From an uncultured Paracoccaceae bacterium (GTDB lineage: Bacteria; Pseudomonadota; Alphaproteobacteria; Rhodobacterales; Rhodobacteraceae), in contig CALFSV010000176.1 in NCBI GenBank assembly GCA_937916485.1, positions 1 through 16,341 of the forward strand: a stretch of DNA of 16,341 nucleotides, read 5' to 3'. Of this stretch, positions 7,843 through 15,767 are shown piece after piece (within the stretch, counting starts at the first letter, position 1; every line of letters starts with the position of its first letter). The position numbers and the translations under genes were made by a program. The notes beneath the pieces were generated by a model. It was not told where the DNA came from. It did not search any database and saw nothing but the letters and a program-made list of their open reading frames with translations.

Positions 7843-8877
7843 ATGCCCTACGATATTTATGTTCTGGACGAGAACCAGCTGACCGTCACGGACGCTCAGT
7901 CCAACGTGACAGCCAATCAACTGGATGGCATCACGCAGGGCAGTGGTGTGCATATGGTTGGCCAGACGATCACCTTGAACAGCAATGCCTGGCATGCGGT
8001 CAGCATCAACGACAATGATCTCAACTTTCAGGACAGCGACACCAGCCAGAAGTTGGCGACCCCCGAGACTTTCAACGGTCAGACCTACAATGCCGGAACG
8101 GTCGTCGAGGCCGAATTTCGGATGGTGCTGAGCTACGGGGGCGATAGCTGGACGGTCGTCGCCCTTAACGTCAACAACAGCAGCCCCGCCTATGGCACGG
8201 TCGAAGGCCTTGCCTTTATCGGAGGGCCGGGCGGCTTTCCTCCGGTCGGCGTGCCGCTGACGGTGACAAGTGCAGGCGAAGGGCCGTCCTTTGCCGCGAC
8301 AAGCTATGCCACGCCGATCTGCTTTGCCTCTGGCACGATGATCGATACCCCCGACGGGCCGCGTCTGGTCGAGGAAATCAAGGTGGGTGATCTGGTCCTG
8401 ACCTTGCATGACGGGCCGCAGCCGGTCTTGTGGCATGCGTCTCGAAGCTGGCCGGCGCAGGGTGCCTATGCCCCGGTCCTGTTCCGAACGGGTGCGATCG
8501 GCAATGCCAGACCCCTGCGCCTGTCCCCACAACACAGGGTGCGGGTGACGGACTGGCGGGCAGAGGTCTTTTGCGGCGAAGAGGCGGTGTTGATCCCGGC
8601 CCTCCACTTCGTCAATGGCCGCGATGTCATCGTCGAGACGGGAGGCATCCTCACATACCATCATCTATTGTTCTCCCGCCATCAGATCATCTGGTCGGAA
8701 GGGGTTGAGACCGAAAGCTTTCACCCAGGTGAAACCGGCGTGGCGGGCCTGCCGTGCCAGACCCGGGCCGAGCTTTACAGCCTGTTTCCCGAGCTTGAGT
8801 TTGATCCCGCGACTTACGGTGCGGCGGTGCATCCATCTGTGCGCCGCCATGAGGCGCAGGTGGTTCTAGCGGCCTAG
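7843..8877 (+). CDS. Hint-domain protein (Hint_2 type)
   Basis: A 344-residue protein. ATG 7843 gives MPYDIYVLDENQLTVTD, a start I associate with Hint-domain proteins of Rhodobacteraceae; the frame further upstream is not protein-like. Residues 1-150 are rich in Asn, Gly, Thr and beta-strand patterns, without a signal peptide. The Hint fold begins at about residue 158 with CFASGTMIDTPDGPRLVEEI, where Cys160 is the expected splicing/cleavage nucleophile. The second Hint block is LRLSPQHRVRV with its conserved His. A C-terminal part of about 120 residues follows. Members of this group are often thought to be exported without a signal peptide; that and the cleavage activity are family-level inference. 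It has no clear ribosome site, and its stop overlaps the stop of the opposing AEC gene. Confidence 0.88.
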   Translation: MPYDIYVLDENQLTVTDAQSNVTANQLDGITQGSGVHMVGQTITLNSNAWHAVSINDNDLNFQDSDTSQKLATPETFNGQTYNAGTVVEAEFRMVLSYGGDSWTVVALNVNNSSPAYGTVEGLAFIGGPGGFPPVGVPLTVTSAGEGPSFAATSYATPICFASGTMIDTPDGPRLVEEIKVGDLVLTLHDGPQPVLWHASRSWPAQGAYAPVLFRTGAIGNARPLRLSPQHRVRVTDWRAEVFCGEEAVLIPALHFVNGRDVIVETGGILTYHHLLFSRHQIIWSEGVETESFHPGETGVAGLPCQTRAELYSLFPELEFDPATYGAAVHPSVRRHEAQVVLAA

Positions 8878-9803
8878 GGCAGGATCGTCAGCCAGAAGGT
8901 TGCCGTCAGGATCGACAGACCCGTTCCAACCAACACAGCCGAGGCGGCAACCCGGCGGGCATTGCCGTACATATTGGCAAAGAGATAGGCGTTCACCCCC
9001 GGTGCCATGGCAGCGGTGACCACGGCCGAGCGGAGGGCCGCATCGCTGAGCCCTTCGGCCCGTCCAATGCTCCATGTGATCGCTGGATGGGCGATCAGGG
9101 ACACGCTGACGATAAAGAGGATGGCCCGGATGTCGCCCTCGGGGCGATACCTGTAAAGCACGCCACCAAGGCCGAAGAGCGCGGCGGGCAGGGCGGCCCG
9201 CACCATAAGGTCAAGCGCCTCGGTCAGGGCGGTGGGTAAGGGCAGGCCGGTCAGGTTGACGAAGAACCCCAGTGAAATGCCGACGATCAGCGCATTGCGA
9301 AACATGGCCCGCAGGACCTTGCCGGGCAGGGACGCGAGCCCGGTGCCCCGCGCCCGCACGATTTCCATCACCGTGATGCCGGTTGCATAGCAGAAGGGGG
9401 CATGCATGGCGACAATAGCGAAGTTGCCTGCCAGTGCGTCGGTGCCATAGGCCCGTTCGGTGATGGGCAGCCCAAGCAACAGGGAGTTGGAAAAGAGCCC
9501 GACAAAGCCAATGGCAACCGAATCCTCCCAGCTGCGTTTGAACAGGACCCGGGCCCCGAAAATACCGATGACGAAGCCTGACACCGCCCCAGCGTAGAAG
9601 CTGAACAGCAGCGCGAATTCAAATTCCTGCGCGAGGTCGAGTTGCGAGATGGCCCGGAACAGCAAGCAAGGGATGGCAAAGCCCTGGGTGAACTTCATCA
9701 GGGTGTCGACGCCGATATCGCTGAAGTACCCCCGCCAGACCGAGACATAGCCAAAGGCCAGCACGATAAAGACGGGGAGGATGACGGAGGTCAGCGCGCT
9801 CAC
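8874..9803 (-). CDS. AEC (auxin efflux carrier) family transporter
   Basis: A 309-residue integral membrane protein with about ten hydrophobic spans spread over its whole length, beginning VSALTSVILPVFIVLAFGYV. Landmarks are GFAIPCLLFRAI, GLFSNSLLLGLPI (the Asn-rich break typical of AEC carriers), ALPAALFGLGGVL and the late AAMAPGVNAYLFANMY. GTG 9803 is chosen as start because the upstream TTG 9830 adds nine polar residues; AAAGG lies about ten bases before the GTG. The family exports or takes up small organic acids (malonate, malate and the like), but the substrate cannot be told here. Its stop shares the CTAG at 8874-8877 with the Hint gene on the other strand, with no terminator between them. 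Confidence 0.9.
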   Translation of the reverse strand: MSALTSVILPVFIVLAFGYVSVWRGYFSDIGVDTLMKFTQGFAIPCLLFRAISQLDLAQEFEFALLFSFYAGAVSGFVIGIFGARVLFKRSWEDSVAIGFVGLFSNSLLLGLPITERAYGTDALAGNFAIVAMHAPFCYATGITVMEIVRARGTGLASLPGKVLRAMFRNALIVGISLGFFVNLTGLPLPTALTEALDLMVRAALPAALFGLGGVLYRYRPEGDIRAILFIVSVSLIAHPAITWSIGRAEGLSDAALRSAVVTAAMAPGVNAYLFANMYGNARRVAASAVLVGTGLSILTATFWLTILP

Positions 9804-9840
9804 GATGTCCGGGCCTTTGCATGGGGCCAAAGGGCAGGAG

Positions 9841-9872
9841 CCTCCGGCGGGAATATTTGAGGCAAGAAAAAG
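9841..9872. repeat. Rhodobacterales-type intergenic element (CCTCCGGCGGGAATATTT-like)
   Basis: The gap between the AEC gene and the MBL hydrolase carries CCTCCGGCGGGAATATTT followed by GAGGCAAGAAAAA. GCCTC and GAGGC can pair over 5 bp. From memory, near-identical elements recur between genes in many Rhodobacteraceae genomes. The role is not known to me; transcript end, promoter part or mobile palindrome are all possible. There is no second copy in this window. Confidence 0.45.
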
Positions 9873-10679
9873 TCAGTCCGGCAGCGTCAGGGTCATACCG
9901 TCGTAAGCCGGTGCGACGTGGTCGGGTGTTTCGAGGGCAACAGCGTCATGGTCCAGATCGATGTGCATGTTGGTCAGGACTGCCGACTTTGGTCGGGCGC
10001 GCTCGATCCATTCCAGGGCGCGGGCAAGATGGGCATGGGTGGGATGGGGCGTCCGCCGCAGGGCGTCGACGATCCAGATGTCCAGGTTCTGCAGGCTTTC
10101 CCAGGCCTTTTCCGGGATGGCGGAGACATCCGGAAGATAGGCGAGCCCATGGATGCGAAAGCCCAAGGCGTCGATATTGCCATGCTCGACCTCGAACGGG
10201 CTGAGCGTGATGGTGCCCCCCTCGCCTGTGATGCTGACATCGCCTGTGATGGTATGCAGGTCGAGGATGGGAGGGTAGGCGGAGCCGGCAGGCTGCACGA
10301 AGGCATAGCCGAAGCGGGCCAGAAGCGCGTCGGCCGTTGCCCCGTCCGCCCAGACCGGAAGCCGCTTGCGCATGTTGAAGACGATCATCCGCAGATCGTC
10401 GAGCCCGTGGACATGGTCTGCATGGGCATGAGTATAGACCACGGCATCGAGCCGCCCGACTTTTGCATCCAGAAGCTGCGAGCGCAGATCGGGCGAGGTG
10501 TCGATCAGCACCCGCGTCTCACCGCCCGCATCGTGCCGCGTCACCAGCAGCGAACAGCGCCGACGCGCGTTGCGGGGGTTGCCCGGATCACAGTCGCCCC
10601 AGTCGCCCCCCTGGTCCGAGAGCCGGGGTACACCGCCGGAAGAGCCGCAGCCCAGGATGGTGAAGGTCAGATGTGCCAT
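9873..10679 (-). CDS. MBL-fold metal-dependent hydrolase (PhnP / lipoate-hydrolase-like group)
   Basis: A 268-residue cytoplasmic metallo-beta-lactamase fold protein. ATG 10679 (MAHLTFTILGCGSSGGVPRL) overlaps the TGA of the TatD gene by one base. The N-terminal GCGSSGGVPR (residues 10-19) and the metal site HAHADH (84-89) are clear. Later metal-ligand candidates are the His in EVEHGNI, the Asp in IWIVDALRR and the His in LTNMHIDLDH, the last three strands of the fold. The Cys-rich spot WGDCDPGNPRNARRRCS is typical of this PhnP-like group, whose members cleave cyclic phosphodiesters in phosphonate use. In this replication cluster the substrate is unknown. Last gene of the minus-strand operon. 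Confidence 0.9.
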   Translation of the reverse strand: MAHLTFTILGCGSSGGVPRLSDQGGDWGDCDPGNPRNARRRCSLLVTRHDAGGETRVLIDTSPDLRSQLLDAKVGRLDAVVYTHAHADHVHGLDDLRMIVFNMRKRLPVWADGATADALLARFGYAFVQPAGSAYPPILDLHTITGDVSITGEGGTITLSPFEVEHGNIDALGFRIHGLAYLPDVSAIPEKAWESLQNLDIWIVDALRRTPHPTHAHLARALEWIERARPKSAVLTNMHIDLDHDAVALETPDHVAPAYDGMTLTLPD

Positions 10680-11485
10680 CACGCCTCCGCTGTCCAAAGC
10701 GCGGCCTTGGAGAAGAGCCGGTCGAAATTGGCGCTGGTCTGGGCTGCGAAGTCGTCTGGCGTCAGGCCAAAGACCTCGGCCCCGACCTTGGCGGTATGGG
10801 CGGTATAGGCGGGTTCGTTCCGCCGCCCCCTGTGAGGCGGCGGGGCGAGGTAGGGGCTGTCGGTTTCCACCAGGATCCGGTCGGCTGGGGCTGCCGCAAA
10901 GATATCGCGCAGTTCCTGGCTGCGTGGAAAAGCGGCAATCCCGGACATCGACAGGTAGAAGCCAAGGTCAAGGGCGGCGCGGGCCAGTTCTGCGCTTGAG
11001 GAAAAGCAGTGCATCACGCAGCTGTAGGGGCCGTTCCGATATTCTTCCGTGAGGATCGCCGCCATATCGGCATCGGCGTCGCGGGCGTGGATGATCAGGG
11101 GAAGCCCGGTTTGCCGGGCGGCGGCGATGTGGATGCGCAGCGAGGTCTGCTGCACCTCGGCGCTTTCGGCGGTGTAGTGATAGTCAAGGCCGGTCTCACC
11201 GATGCCGACCATCTTGGGGTGGGCGGTCAGGGCGATAAGCTGGTCCACGGTTGCCAGGGGTTCCTCGGCCGCGCTCATCGGATGGGTGCCCGCGGCGTAG
11301 AACACTTCGGGATGAGCCTCTGCGATGGCTCGAACGCTGGGTTCGTTGCGCAGCCGGGTGCAGATGGTGACCATCCGGGTGACCCCAGCGGCCACGGCGC
11401 GCGCCACGACGTCTGACCGTTCATCGGCGAAGTCGGGGAAATCAAGGTGGCAGTGGCTGTCGACGAGTGTCGGGGCGGTGGACAT
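10679..11485 (-). CDS. tatD: TatD family hydrolase / metal-dependent DNase
   Basis: A 268-residue TIM-barrel metal-dependent hydrolase. All family motifs are present: DSHCHLD (residues 9-15, with His11 and His13), GTHP (66-69), GETGLDY (96-102, metal Glu97), HARDA (133-137), HCFS (159-162) and ETDSPYLAP (207-215, metal Asp209). TatD enzymes have 3'-5' exonuclease or DNase activity and take part in DNA repair or quality control. It starts 15 bases after the delta-prime stop and overlaps the MBL gene by one base. In many bacteria metG lies between holB and tatD; here it does not. Family assignment very secure. Confidence 0.95.
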   Translation of the reverse strand: MSTAPTLVDSHCHLDFPDFADERSDVVARAVAAGVTRMVTICTRLRNEPSVRAIAEAHPEVFYAAGTHPMSAAEEPLATVDQLIALTAHPKMVGIGETGLDYHYTAESAEVQQTSLRIHIAAARQTGLPLIIHARDADADMAAILTEEYRNGPYSCVMHCFSSSAELARAALDLGFYLSMSGIAAFPRSQELRDIFAAAPADRILVETDSPYLAPPPHRGRRNEPAYTAHTAKVGAEVFGLTPDDFAAQTSANFDRLFSKAALWTAEA

Positions 11486-11500
11486 AAGGGCTTTGGGCTT

Positions 11501-12640
11501 TCAGTCGGCAGGGGCTGTGATGGAGCGGGCCGTCTCTTCGATCCGAAAGATCATATCAAGGATCAAGGCCGCCGGGTCAAGGTTGACGGCGCGCCCGTGC
11601 CGGGCCCTTGCGCTGAGGCTTTGTTGCAGATCGGCCCATGACCGGGCGGCGTGATCATGCGGTGAAAGCCGCGCCAGCAACCGCGCTTCGTGGGGCGCGC
11701 CCTGGGACGTGGGTTCCCCCATCAACCCGGCTTTGGCGGCGCGAGACAAGAACAGGTCGATCAGGTCGAGGGTCAGGGCAAAGCGCGCTTCGGACCCCTT
11801 TCCCGCGCAGCCTTCTGCGATGCGCAGGGCGCCTTGCCGGTCGATGCGGGGCAGGCCGGACAACAGTGTCACCAGCGCTGCATAAAGGGCCGGAGCATCG
11901 CCCTGGATCATCCGGATGGCCCCACCGACCGACCCGCCGGCCAGAACCGCCAGCGCGTCGGGCGTGTCGCTGTGCAAGCCCAAATCCTCAAGCGCACCCG
12001 CTAGGGCGGGGGCGGGCAGGGGGGCCAACCGCAACTCGCGGCACCGCGACCGGATGGTTGGCAGGAGCCGGCTGGGCTGATGCGAAATCAGGAGCATGGT
12101 TGTTCGGGCGGGCGGTTCCTCCAACTCTTTCAGTATGGCGTTGGCCGCGGTAGGGTTCATGTCGTCGGCGGCATCCACGATCACCACACGGCGACCACCG
12201 TCCGCCGCAGACAGATGGAAAAAGCCCTTGAGATTGCGGACCTGTTCGGCCCGGATGTCGGCGCTAAGCTTGTCGCCCTTGTCGTTGGGGCCGCGTCGCA
12301 CGACAAACAGTCGGGGGTGGGCGCCTGCACGGATCAGGTGCCAGTCCGGATGATCCTCCGGGATCGCCAGCGTTGTGGGCGGCGGAGGCGCCCCAAAAAG
12401 CCCGTCACCGGCTGGGGCCTCGGCCAGCAGGAAGGCGGCGATCCGGTAGGACAGCGTGGCCTTGCCGACGCCGGGCGGCCCGGTCAAAAGCCAGCCGGAA
12501 TGAAGCCGACCGCTGTTGTAGGCCTGCAGAAAACCTTGTTCCGCCACGTCTTGGCCAATCAGGCGGGCCGCTTCGCGGGGATGCGGGGCGCCTTCGATCC
12601 GGTCAGGTTCTGGCAGATCAAGAATGTCCATGGCAGCCAT
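11501..12640 (-). CDS. holB: DNA polymerase III subunit delta-prime
   Basis: A 379-residue clamp-loader subunit of the AAA+ class. The P-loop GPPGVGKAT is at residues 54-62, the Walker B region VVIVDAADDM at 152-161, NAILKELEEPP at 167-177, and the SRC sensor motif in TIRSRCRELRL at 195-205. The zinc-finger cysteines of the E. coli protein are not present, as is common in alphaproteobacteria. It loads the sliding clamp with gamma/tau and delta. Two ATGs compete (12640, and 12631 three codons later); neither has a strong ribosome site. The gene begins 8 bases after the tmk stop, so it is probably translated by coupling. Confidence 0.93.
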   Translation of the reverse strand: MAAMDILDLPEPDRIEGAPHPREAARLIGQDVAEQGFLQAYNSGRLHSGWLLTGPPGVGKATLSYRIAAFLLAEAPAGDGLFGAPPPPTTLAIPEDHPDWHLIRAGAHPRLFVVRRGPNDKGDKLSADIRAEQVRNLKGFFHLSAADGGRRVVIVDAADDMNPTAANAILKELEEPPARTTMLLISHQPSRLLPTIRSRCRELRLAPLPAPALAGALEDLGLHSDTPDALAVLAGGSVGGAIRMIQGDAPALYAALVTLLSGLPRIDRQGALRIAEGCAGKGSEARFALTLDLIDLFLSRAAKAGLMGEPTSQGAPHEARLLARLSPHDHAARSWADLQQSLSARARHGRAVNLDPAALILDMIFRIEETARSITAPAD

Positions 12641-12648
12641 AGTGCGGC

Positions 12649-13299
12649 CTAGACGAGGACGCGCAGGCGGGCCTGCATATGGGCGGCGATCTCGGCCTCG
12701 ACCGCTTCGGCCTCGCGGTTGCCGTCGATCAGCAGGCAGCGGTCAGGGTTCGCCTTGGCCAATGCTAGGAACCCGTGGCGGAGGGTTTCCTGAAACCCCA
12801 GGCCAAAGTCCTCGAACCGGTCCTCGCCCGACCCGCGCCCAAGGCCCCGGGCGAGGGCGACGGCAGGGTCCATGTCGATGATGAAGGTCAGGTCAGGTTC
12901 GCGCCCGATCATCAGGTCATGCAGCTTGTCCACAAGCGACCGCAGATCGCCGCGTGTCGCCCCTTGATAGACCCGGGTCGAGTCTGCAAAGCGGTCGGTG
13001 ATCACGGTCTGCCCTTTGGCAAGGGCGGGGTTGATCAACCGCTCAAGATGATCGCGGCGGGCGGCGGTGAAGAGCAGGATTTCCGTCTCGGCGGACCAGC
13101 GACCGGGATCACCGGTCAGGACGAGTTGCCGGATCTCCTCGGCCCCGGGGCTACCGCCCGGTTCGCGGGTGAGAACGACATCGAGGCCCGATGATTTCAG
13201 CCGCGCGGCCAAAGCGCGGGATTGGGTGGACTTACCCGATCCGTCGATCCCTTCAAAGCTGACGAACAGCCCGCCGGGCGCGCCGTGTTGCGCGGTCAT
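12649..13299 (-). CDS. tmk: Thymidylate kinase (dTMP kinase)
   Basis: A 216-residue cytoplasmic kinase that phosphorylates dTMP to dTDP for DNA synthesis. The P-loop FEGIDGSGKSTQ is at residues 15-26, the dTMP-binding TREPGGSPGAEEIR at 44-57, and DRFADS (102-107) is the conserved DR(F/Y) motif. The lid region follows VALARGLGRGSGEDRFEDF. Length is normal for the family. Its ATG overlaps the stop of the carboxypeptidase gene by four bases (ATGA), and the delta-prime gene follows after eight bases. The tmk-holB pairing is widespread in bacteria. Confidence 0.96.
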   Translation of the reverse strand: MTAQHGAPGGLFVSFEGIDGSGKSTQSRALAARLKSSGLDVVLTREPGGSPGAEEIRQLVLTGDPGRWSAETEILLFTAARRDHLERLINPALAKGQTVITDRFADSTRVYQGATRGDLRSLVDKLHDLMIGREPDLTFIIDMDPAVALARGLGRGSGEDRFEDFGLGFQETLRHGFLALAKANPDRCLLIDGNREAEAVEAEIAAHMQARLRVLV

Positions 13300-14477
13300 G
13301 CGCCGTCTGCCGCGTCGGGACCAAACCGCTCTAGCAAGACCATCGCCGCAGTGCGAAGGCGGGTGCTGAAGCCGCCGCGTGGCACGTCCGTTTCGGCCAC
13401 AAGGGGAACGCGGACTTCCGGCAGGCCCTCGCGGGTGATCACAAGCTCGCCAAGGGTCTGGCCGGCCACAATCGGAGCCTCGATCGGGCTTTCGTAGACA
13501 GCCTCCGCGGTCAGAGCATCGCTGTTCAGGATAGGCAGGAGCAATGACAGGTCTTCAGACAGGTTCAGCCCAACCGTGGCCGCCTCTCCCATCCAGACGT
13601 CTGCTTCGGCGACATGGGTTCCTGCGGCGGTGGCCTTGCGCTGGATGAATTGGCGGAACGCCCAGTTGACCACCCTCTCGGCCTCGTCCCGACGGGCCTG
13701 GGCGGTGTCGAGACCGGTGATGACAAAGATGATGCGCCGGTCGCCCTGTTTGGCCGATCCGACCAAACCATATCCGGCCTCCTGGGTGTGCCCGGTCTTG
13801 AGGCCATCGGCGCCGATCCCCAGCCCAAGAATGGGATTGCGGTTTTGCGTGTTCGACGGGACCCGACCGTCAAACAGAAATTCCTGCTCGGCAAAGAGCG
13901 GATAGAAGGTTGGAAAGTCCAGGATCAGACGATTGGCAAGGATACCCAGGTCATGCATGGACATGCGGTGGCTGGCAGAGGGCCAGCCATTGGCATTGGT
14001 AAATGTAGTATTCAGCATACCCATCTGCTGGGCGCGCTGGGTCATCATGCGGGCAAAGCCGGCCTCGGTTCCGTCGGGGGACAGGCCCTCGGCAAGTACT
14101 GTGCTGGCGTCGTTGCCGGACAGAACGATAACGCCACGCAGCAAATCCTCTACCTTGATCCGCTCTCCGGCGCGCAGGAACATGCTGGATCCGCCGTAGT
14201 CCATAGCATGCTGCGACACCGGCAATTCCTGATCGATCAGAAGCCGACCGTCCGCAATGGCCTCAAACGCCATGTAAAGTGTCATCAGCTTGGACATCGA
14301 AGCCGGGGGCATCGGATCGTCGGCATTTGTCGACAGCAATATGGTATCGGTCGTCTGATCATACACCCAGGCGGCCCCGGCCCGGGTCACAAATTCCTGG
14401 GCTGTGGCCAGATAGGGGGCCATCAGCAGGACGGGCACAAGGACGGCCAGAACCATGGCGCGCAAGGATCGGAACAT
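13296..14477 (-). CDS. dacC: D-alanyl-D-alanine carboxypeptidase (penicillin-binding protein 5/6 family)
   Basis: A 393-residue serine peptidase that trims the terminal D-Ala of peptidoglycan stem peptides in the periplasm. A signal peptide (MFRSLR, then a hydrophobic stretch) ends with likely cleavage after residue 26 (ATA/QEF). Catalytic motifs are in order: SMSK with Ser60 and Lys63, SGN at 120-122, KTG at 227-229. A C-terminal beta-rich domain (about residues 290-375) fits PBP5-type enzymes, and the last 20 residues contain a possible amphipathic anchor (LRTAAMVLLERF). AAGGAGAG seven bases before the ATG is the best ribosome site in the minus-strand block. It lies 59 bases after the SPOR lipoprotein gene, another envelope function. 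The exact paralogue letter is uncertain. Confidence 0.93.
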   Translation of the reverse strand: MFRSLRAMVLAVLVPVLLMAPYLATAQEFVTRAGAAWVYDQTTDTILLSTNADDPMPPASMSKLMTLYMAFEAIADGRLLIDQELPVSQHAMDYGGSSMFLRAGERIKVEDLLRGVIVLSGNDASTVLAEGLSPDGTEAGFARMMTQRAQQMGMLNTTFTNANGWPSASHRMSMHDLGILANRLILDFPTFYPLFAEQEFLFDGRVPSNTQNRNPILGLGIGADGLKTGHTQEAGYGLVGSAKQGDRRIIFVITGLDTAQARRDEAERVVNWAFRQFIQRKATAAGTHVAEADVWMGEAATVGLNLSEDLSLLLPILNSDALTAEAVYESPIEAPIVAGQTLGELVITREGLPEVRVPLVAETDVPRGGFSTRLRTAAMVLLERFGPDAADGA

Positions 14478-14536
14478 TCTGGAACTCTCCTTTCAGTCTT
14501 GCGGTGCGTCGGTGACCCGTGGGCCTCCGTTCGGGC

Positions 14537-15442
14537 TCAGTTCCTGACGAAGTATGCGTCCGTGAACCCACGATCCTTGACCAGCTCCAACTGGCGTGCC
14601 CGGTCCGCCGCATTCGTGGCGGGGCCGACAATGACACGCCAGAACGTGCTGCCCTGGCTTTCCTGGCGAACCACCTGCGCGGTCAGTCCGGCGGTCCGCA
14701 TGGCGGTCGCTGTGTTGTTGGCATTGGCCTCGACACTAAAGATGCCGATTTGAATGTAGGGCCGCTCCAGGCTTGGGGGAAGGGGGGTAGATGTCGTGGC
14801 GCTCGGGGCCGGTGCCGGGGGCTGGGCCGCTGCGGGAACGGGGGCAGCGTCGGAGGGCGCGGCCTCTGCCGCCTCGATCGAGGCAAGTGCCGCCTCTGCC
14901 CCTGCAATCGGGTCAAGCGGTGCCTCGGAAATCTCGGAGGGGGCATCGAAGTCTGCGGTTGGCAGAACCTCGGCAGGTACGGCGGCCTCTTCACGGCGCA
15001 GGGCCGTCACGTTCAGGGTGGCCGGGGCGCCAGCGAGCATTTCGAGGGCCGCGGCCGCATCGGAGGAAACCTGCAAGGCGGGACCGGGGTTCTCACGCTC
15101 GCGGCGGAACAGGGCGCCGATCACAAAGGCGCCGGTTTCCTGGTTGCGTATGATCACACGCTCAGGCTCTGCTACGTCGGGAAAGGCAACCCAGACCCCA
15201 CCAAGCGAGGGGCGGCCATCCCAAAGTCCTTGTTGTGTCACCTGAAAAACCTCAGGGGCTTCGACGTCGCGTTCGACCAGTTCGGTTGTTTGGCCGCTTA
15301 CGGCCGGGCTCGATTCAAGCGAGTCGCCCATTGGCGGAAACTGGAAGGACCCGTTCTCGTCGCAACCGGTCAGGCCGACTGTCAGTACGACAACAACGCC
15401 AATTTGCCAAAATGCGGTCCGCCTGATGGGAAAGCCACTCAT
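14537..15442 (-). CDS. SPOR-domain lipoprotein
   Basis: A 301-residue lipoprotein. ATG 15442 has AAAGGGG about seven bases upstream and gives a signal with lipobox LTGC, acylated Cys at residue 27; an earlier in-frame start at 15472 is less likely. Residues 55-150 hold a compact domain (GLWDGRPSLGGVWVAFPD, then TGAFVIGALFRRE) of the kind seen before SPOR domains in this family. A long Ala/Pro/Glu-rich linker covers about residues 150-225. The last 76 residues are a SPOR domain (YIQIGIFSVEANANNTATAM, ending RGFTDAYFVRN), which binds denuded glycan strands at the division septum. Its neighbour is the carboxypeptidase, so both act on peptidoglycan. Function beyond septal binding is unknown. Confidence 0.9.
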   Translation of the reverse strand: MSGFPIRRTAFWQIGVVVVLTVGLTGCDENGSFQFPPMGDSLESSPAVSGQTTELVERDVEAPEVFQVTQQGLWDGRPSLGGVWVAFPDVAEPERVIIRNQETGAFVIGALFRRERENPGPALQVSSDAAAALEMLAGAPATLNVTALRREEAAVPAEVLPTADFDAPSEISEAPLDPIAGAEAALASIEAAEAAPSDAAPVPAAAQPPAPAPSATTSTPLPPSLERPYIQIGIFSVEANANNTATAMRTAGLTAQVVRQESQGSTFWRVIVGPATNAADRARQLELVKDRGFTDAYFVRN

Positions 15443-15482
15443 CCGTCTGCCCCTTTGCCTTCGCACCGTCACGATGGGTGCG

Positions 15483-15499
15483 TGACCGTTATCCGGTCA
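15483..15499. promoter_or_regulatory. Inverted repeat upstream of the SPOR lipoprotein gene
   Basis: TGACCG and CGGTCA pair perfectly across five bases, about 40 bases before the lipoprotein start on the minus strand. The position suits an operator or 5'-leader hairpin. No known regulator motif is recognised. Confidence 0.3.
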
Positions 15500-15640
15500 T
15501 TGAGTTTGCCCTGGTCCAGAGGCATTGACGCTTTCAGCCAACGACCTGCCCCGATTGCAGGCACGATACCCTTGACGCGCTTGATTTGAAAGACCGACCT
15601 GCCGCGCCTTGGCGGATTTCCCCTAAGCGTGATCCTGCTT

Positions 15641-15664
15641 TTAGAATCGGTAACGGCGTTCTAA
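15641..15664 (+). promoter_or_regulatory. Candidate tRNA promoter -10 box within a TTAGAA / TTCTAA inverted repeat
   Basis: TAGAAT (15642-15647) matches five of six -10 positions and lies about 30 bases before the mature tRNA. No good -35 is seen (TTTCCC at 15617 is weak). The box overlaps the left arm of a perfect 6-bp inverted repeat, TTAGAA (15641-15646) and TTCTAA (15659-15664). Confidence 0.3.
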
Positions 15665-15677
15665 GGACGGTTTCGTC

Positions 15678-15767
15678 GGAGGAGTGGCAGAGTGGTCGAT
15701 TGCAACGGTCTTGAAAACCGTCGTGCGTGAAAGCGTACCGTGGGTTCGAATCCCACCTCCTCCGCCA
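15678..15767 (+). tRNA. tRNA-Ser (anticodon UGA)
   Basis: A complete 90-base serine tRNA. The acceptor stem is GGAGGAG (15678-15684) with CTCCTCC (15757-15763), then discriminator G and an encoded CCA at 15765-15767. The anticodon arm is ACGGT-CTTGAAA-ACCGT, giving anticodon TGA, which reads UCN serine codons. The long variable arm (CGTGCGTGAAAGCGTACCG) is the class II hallmark of tRNA-Ser, and the T-arm GGGTTCGAATCCC is canonical. No mismatch is seen in the acceptor, anticodon or T stems. Serine tRNAs are frequent integration sites; the sequence to the right differs in character. Confidence 0.97.

Noticed and set aside
7810..8664. 284-residue minus-strand frame opposite the Hint gene
   Set aside because: No recognisable domain, and the + strand carries clear Hint motifs in the same place.
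9918..10808. 296-residue + strand frame opposite the MBL and TatD genes
   Set aside because: Gly/Asp-rich shadow; the minus strand has full metal-binding motifs across the same bases.
13614..14753. 379-residue + strand frame opposite the carboxypeptidase
   Set aside because: Shadow of a gene with all three penicillin-binding motifs on the minus strand; it runs across two real genes.
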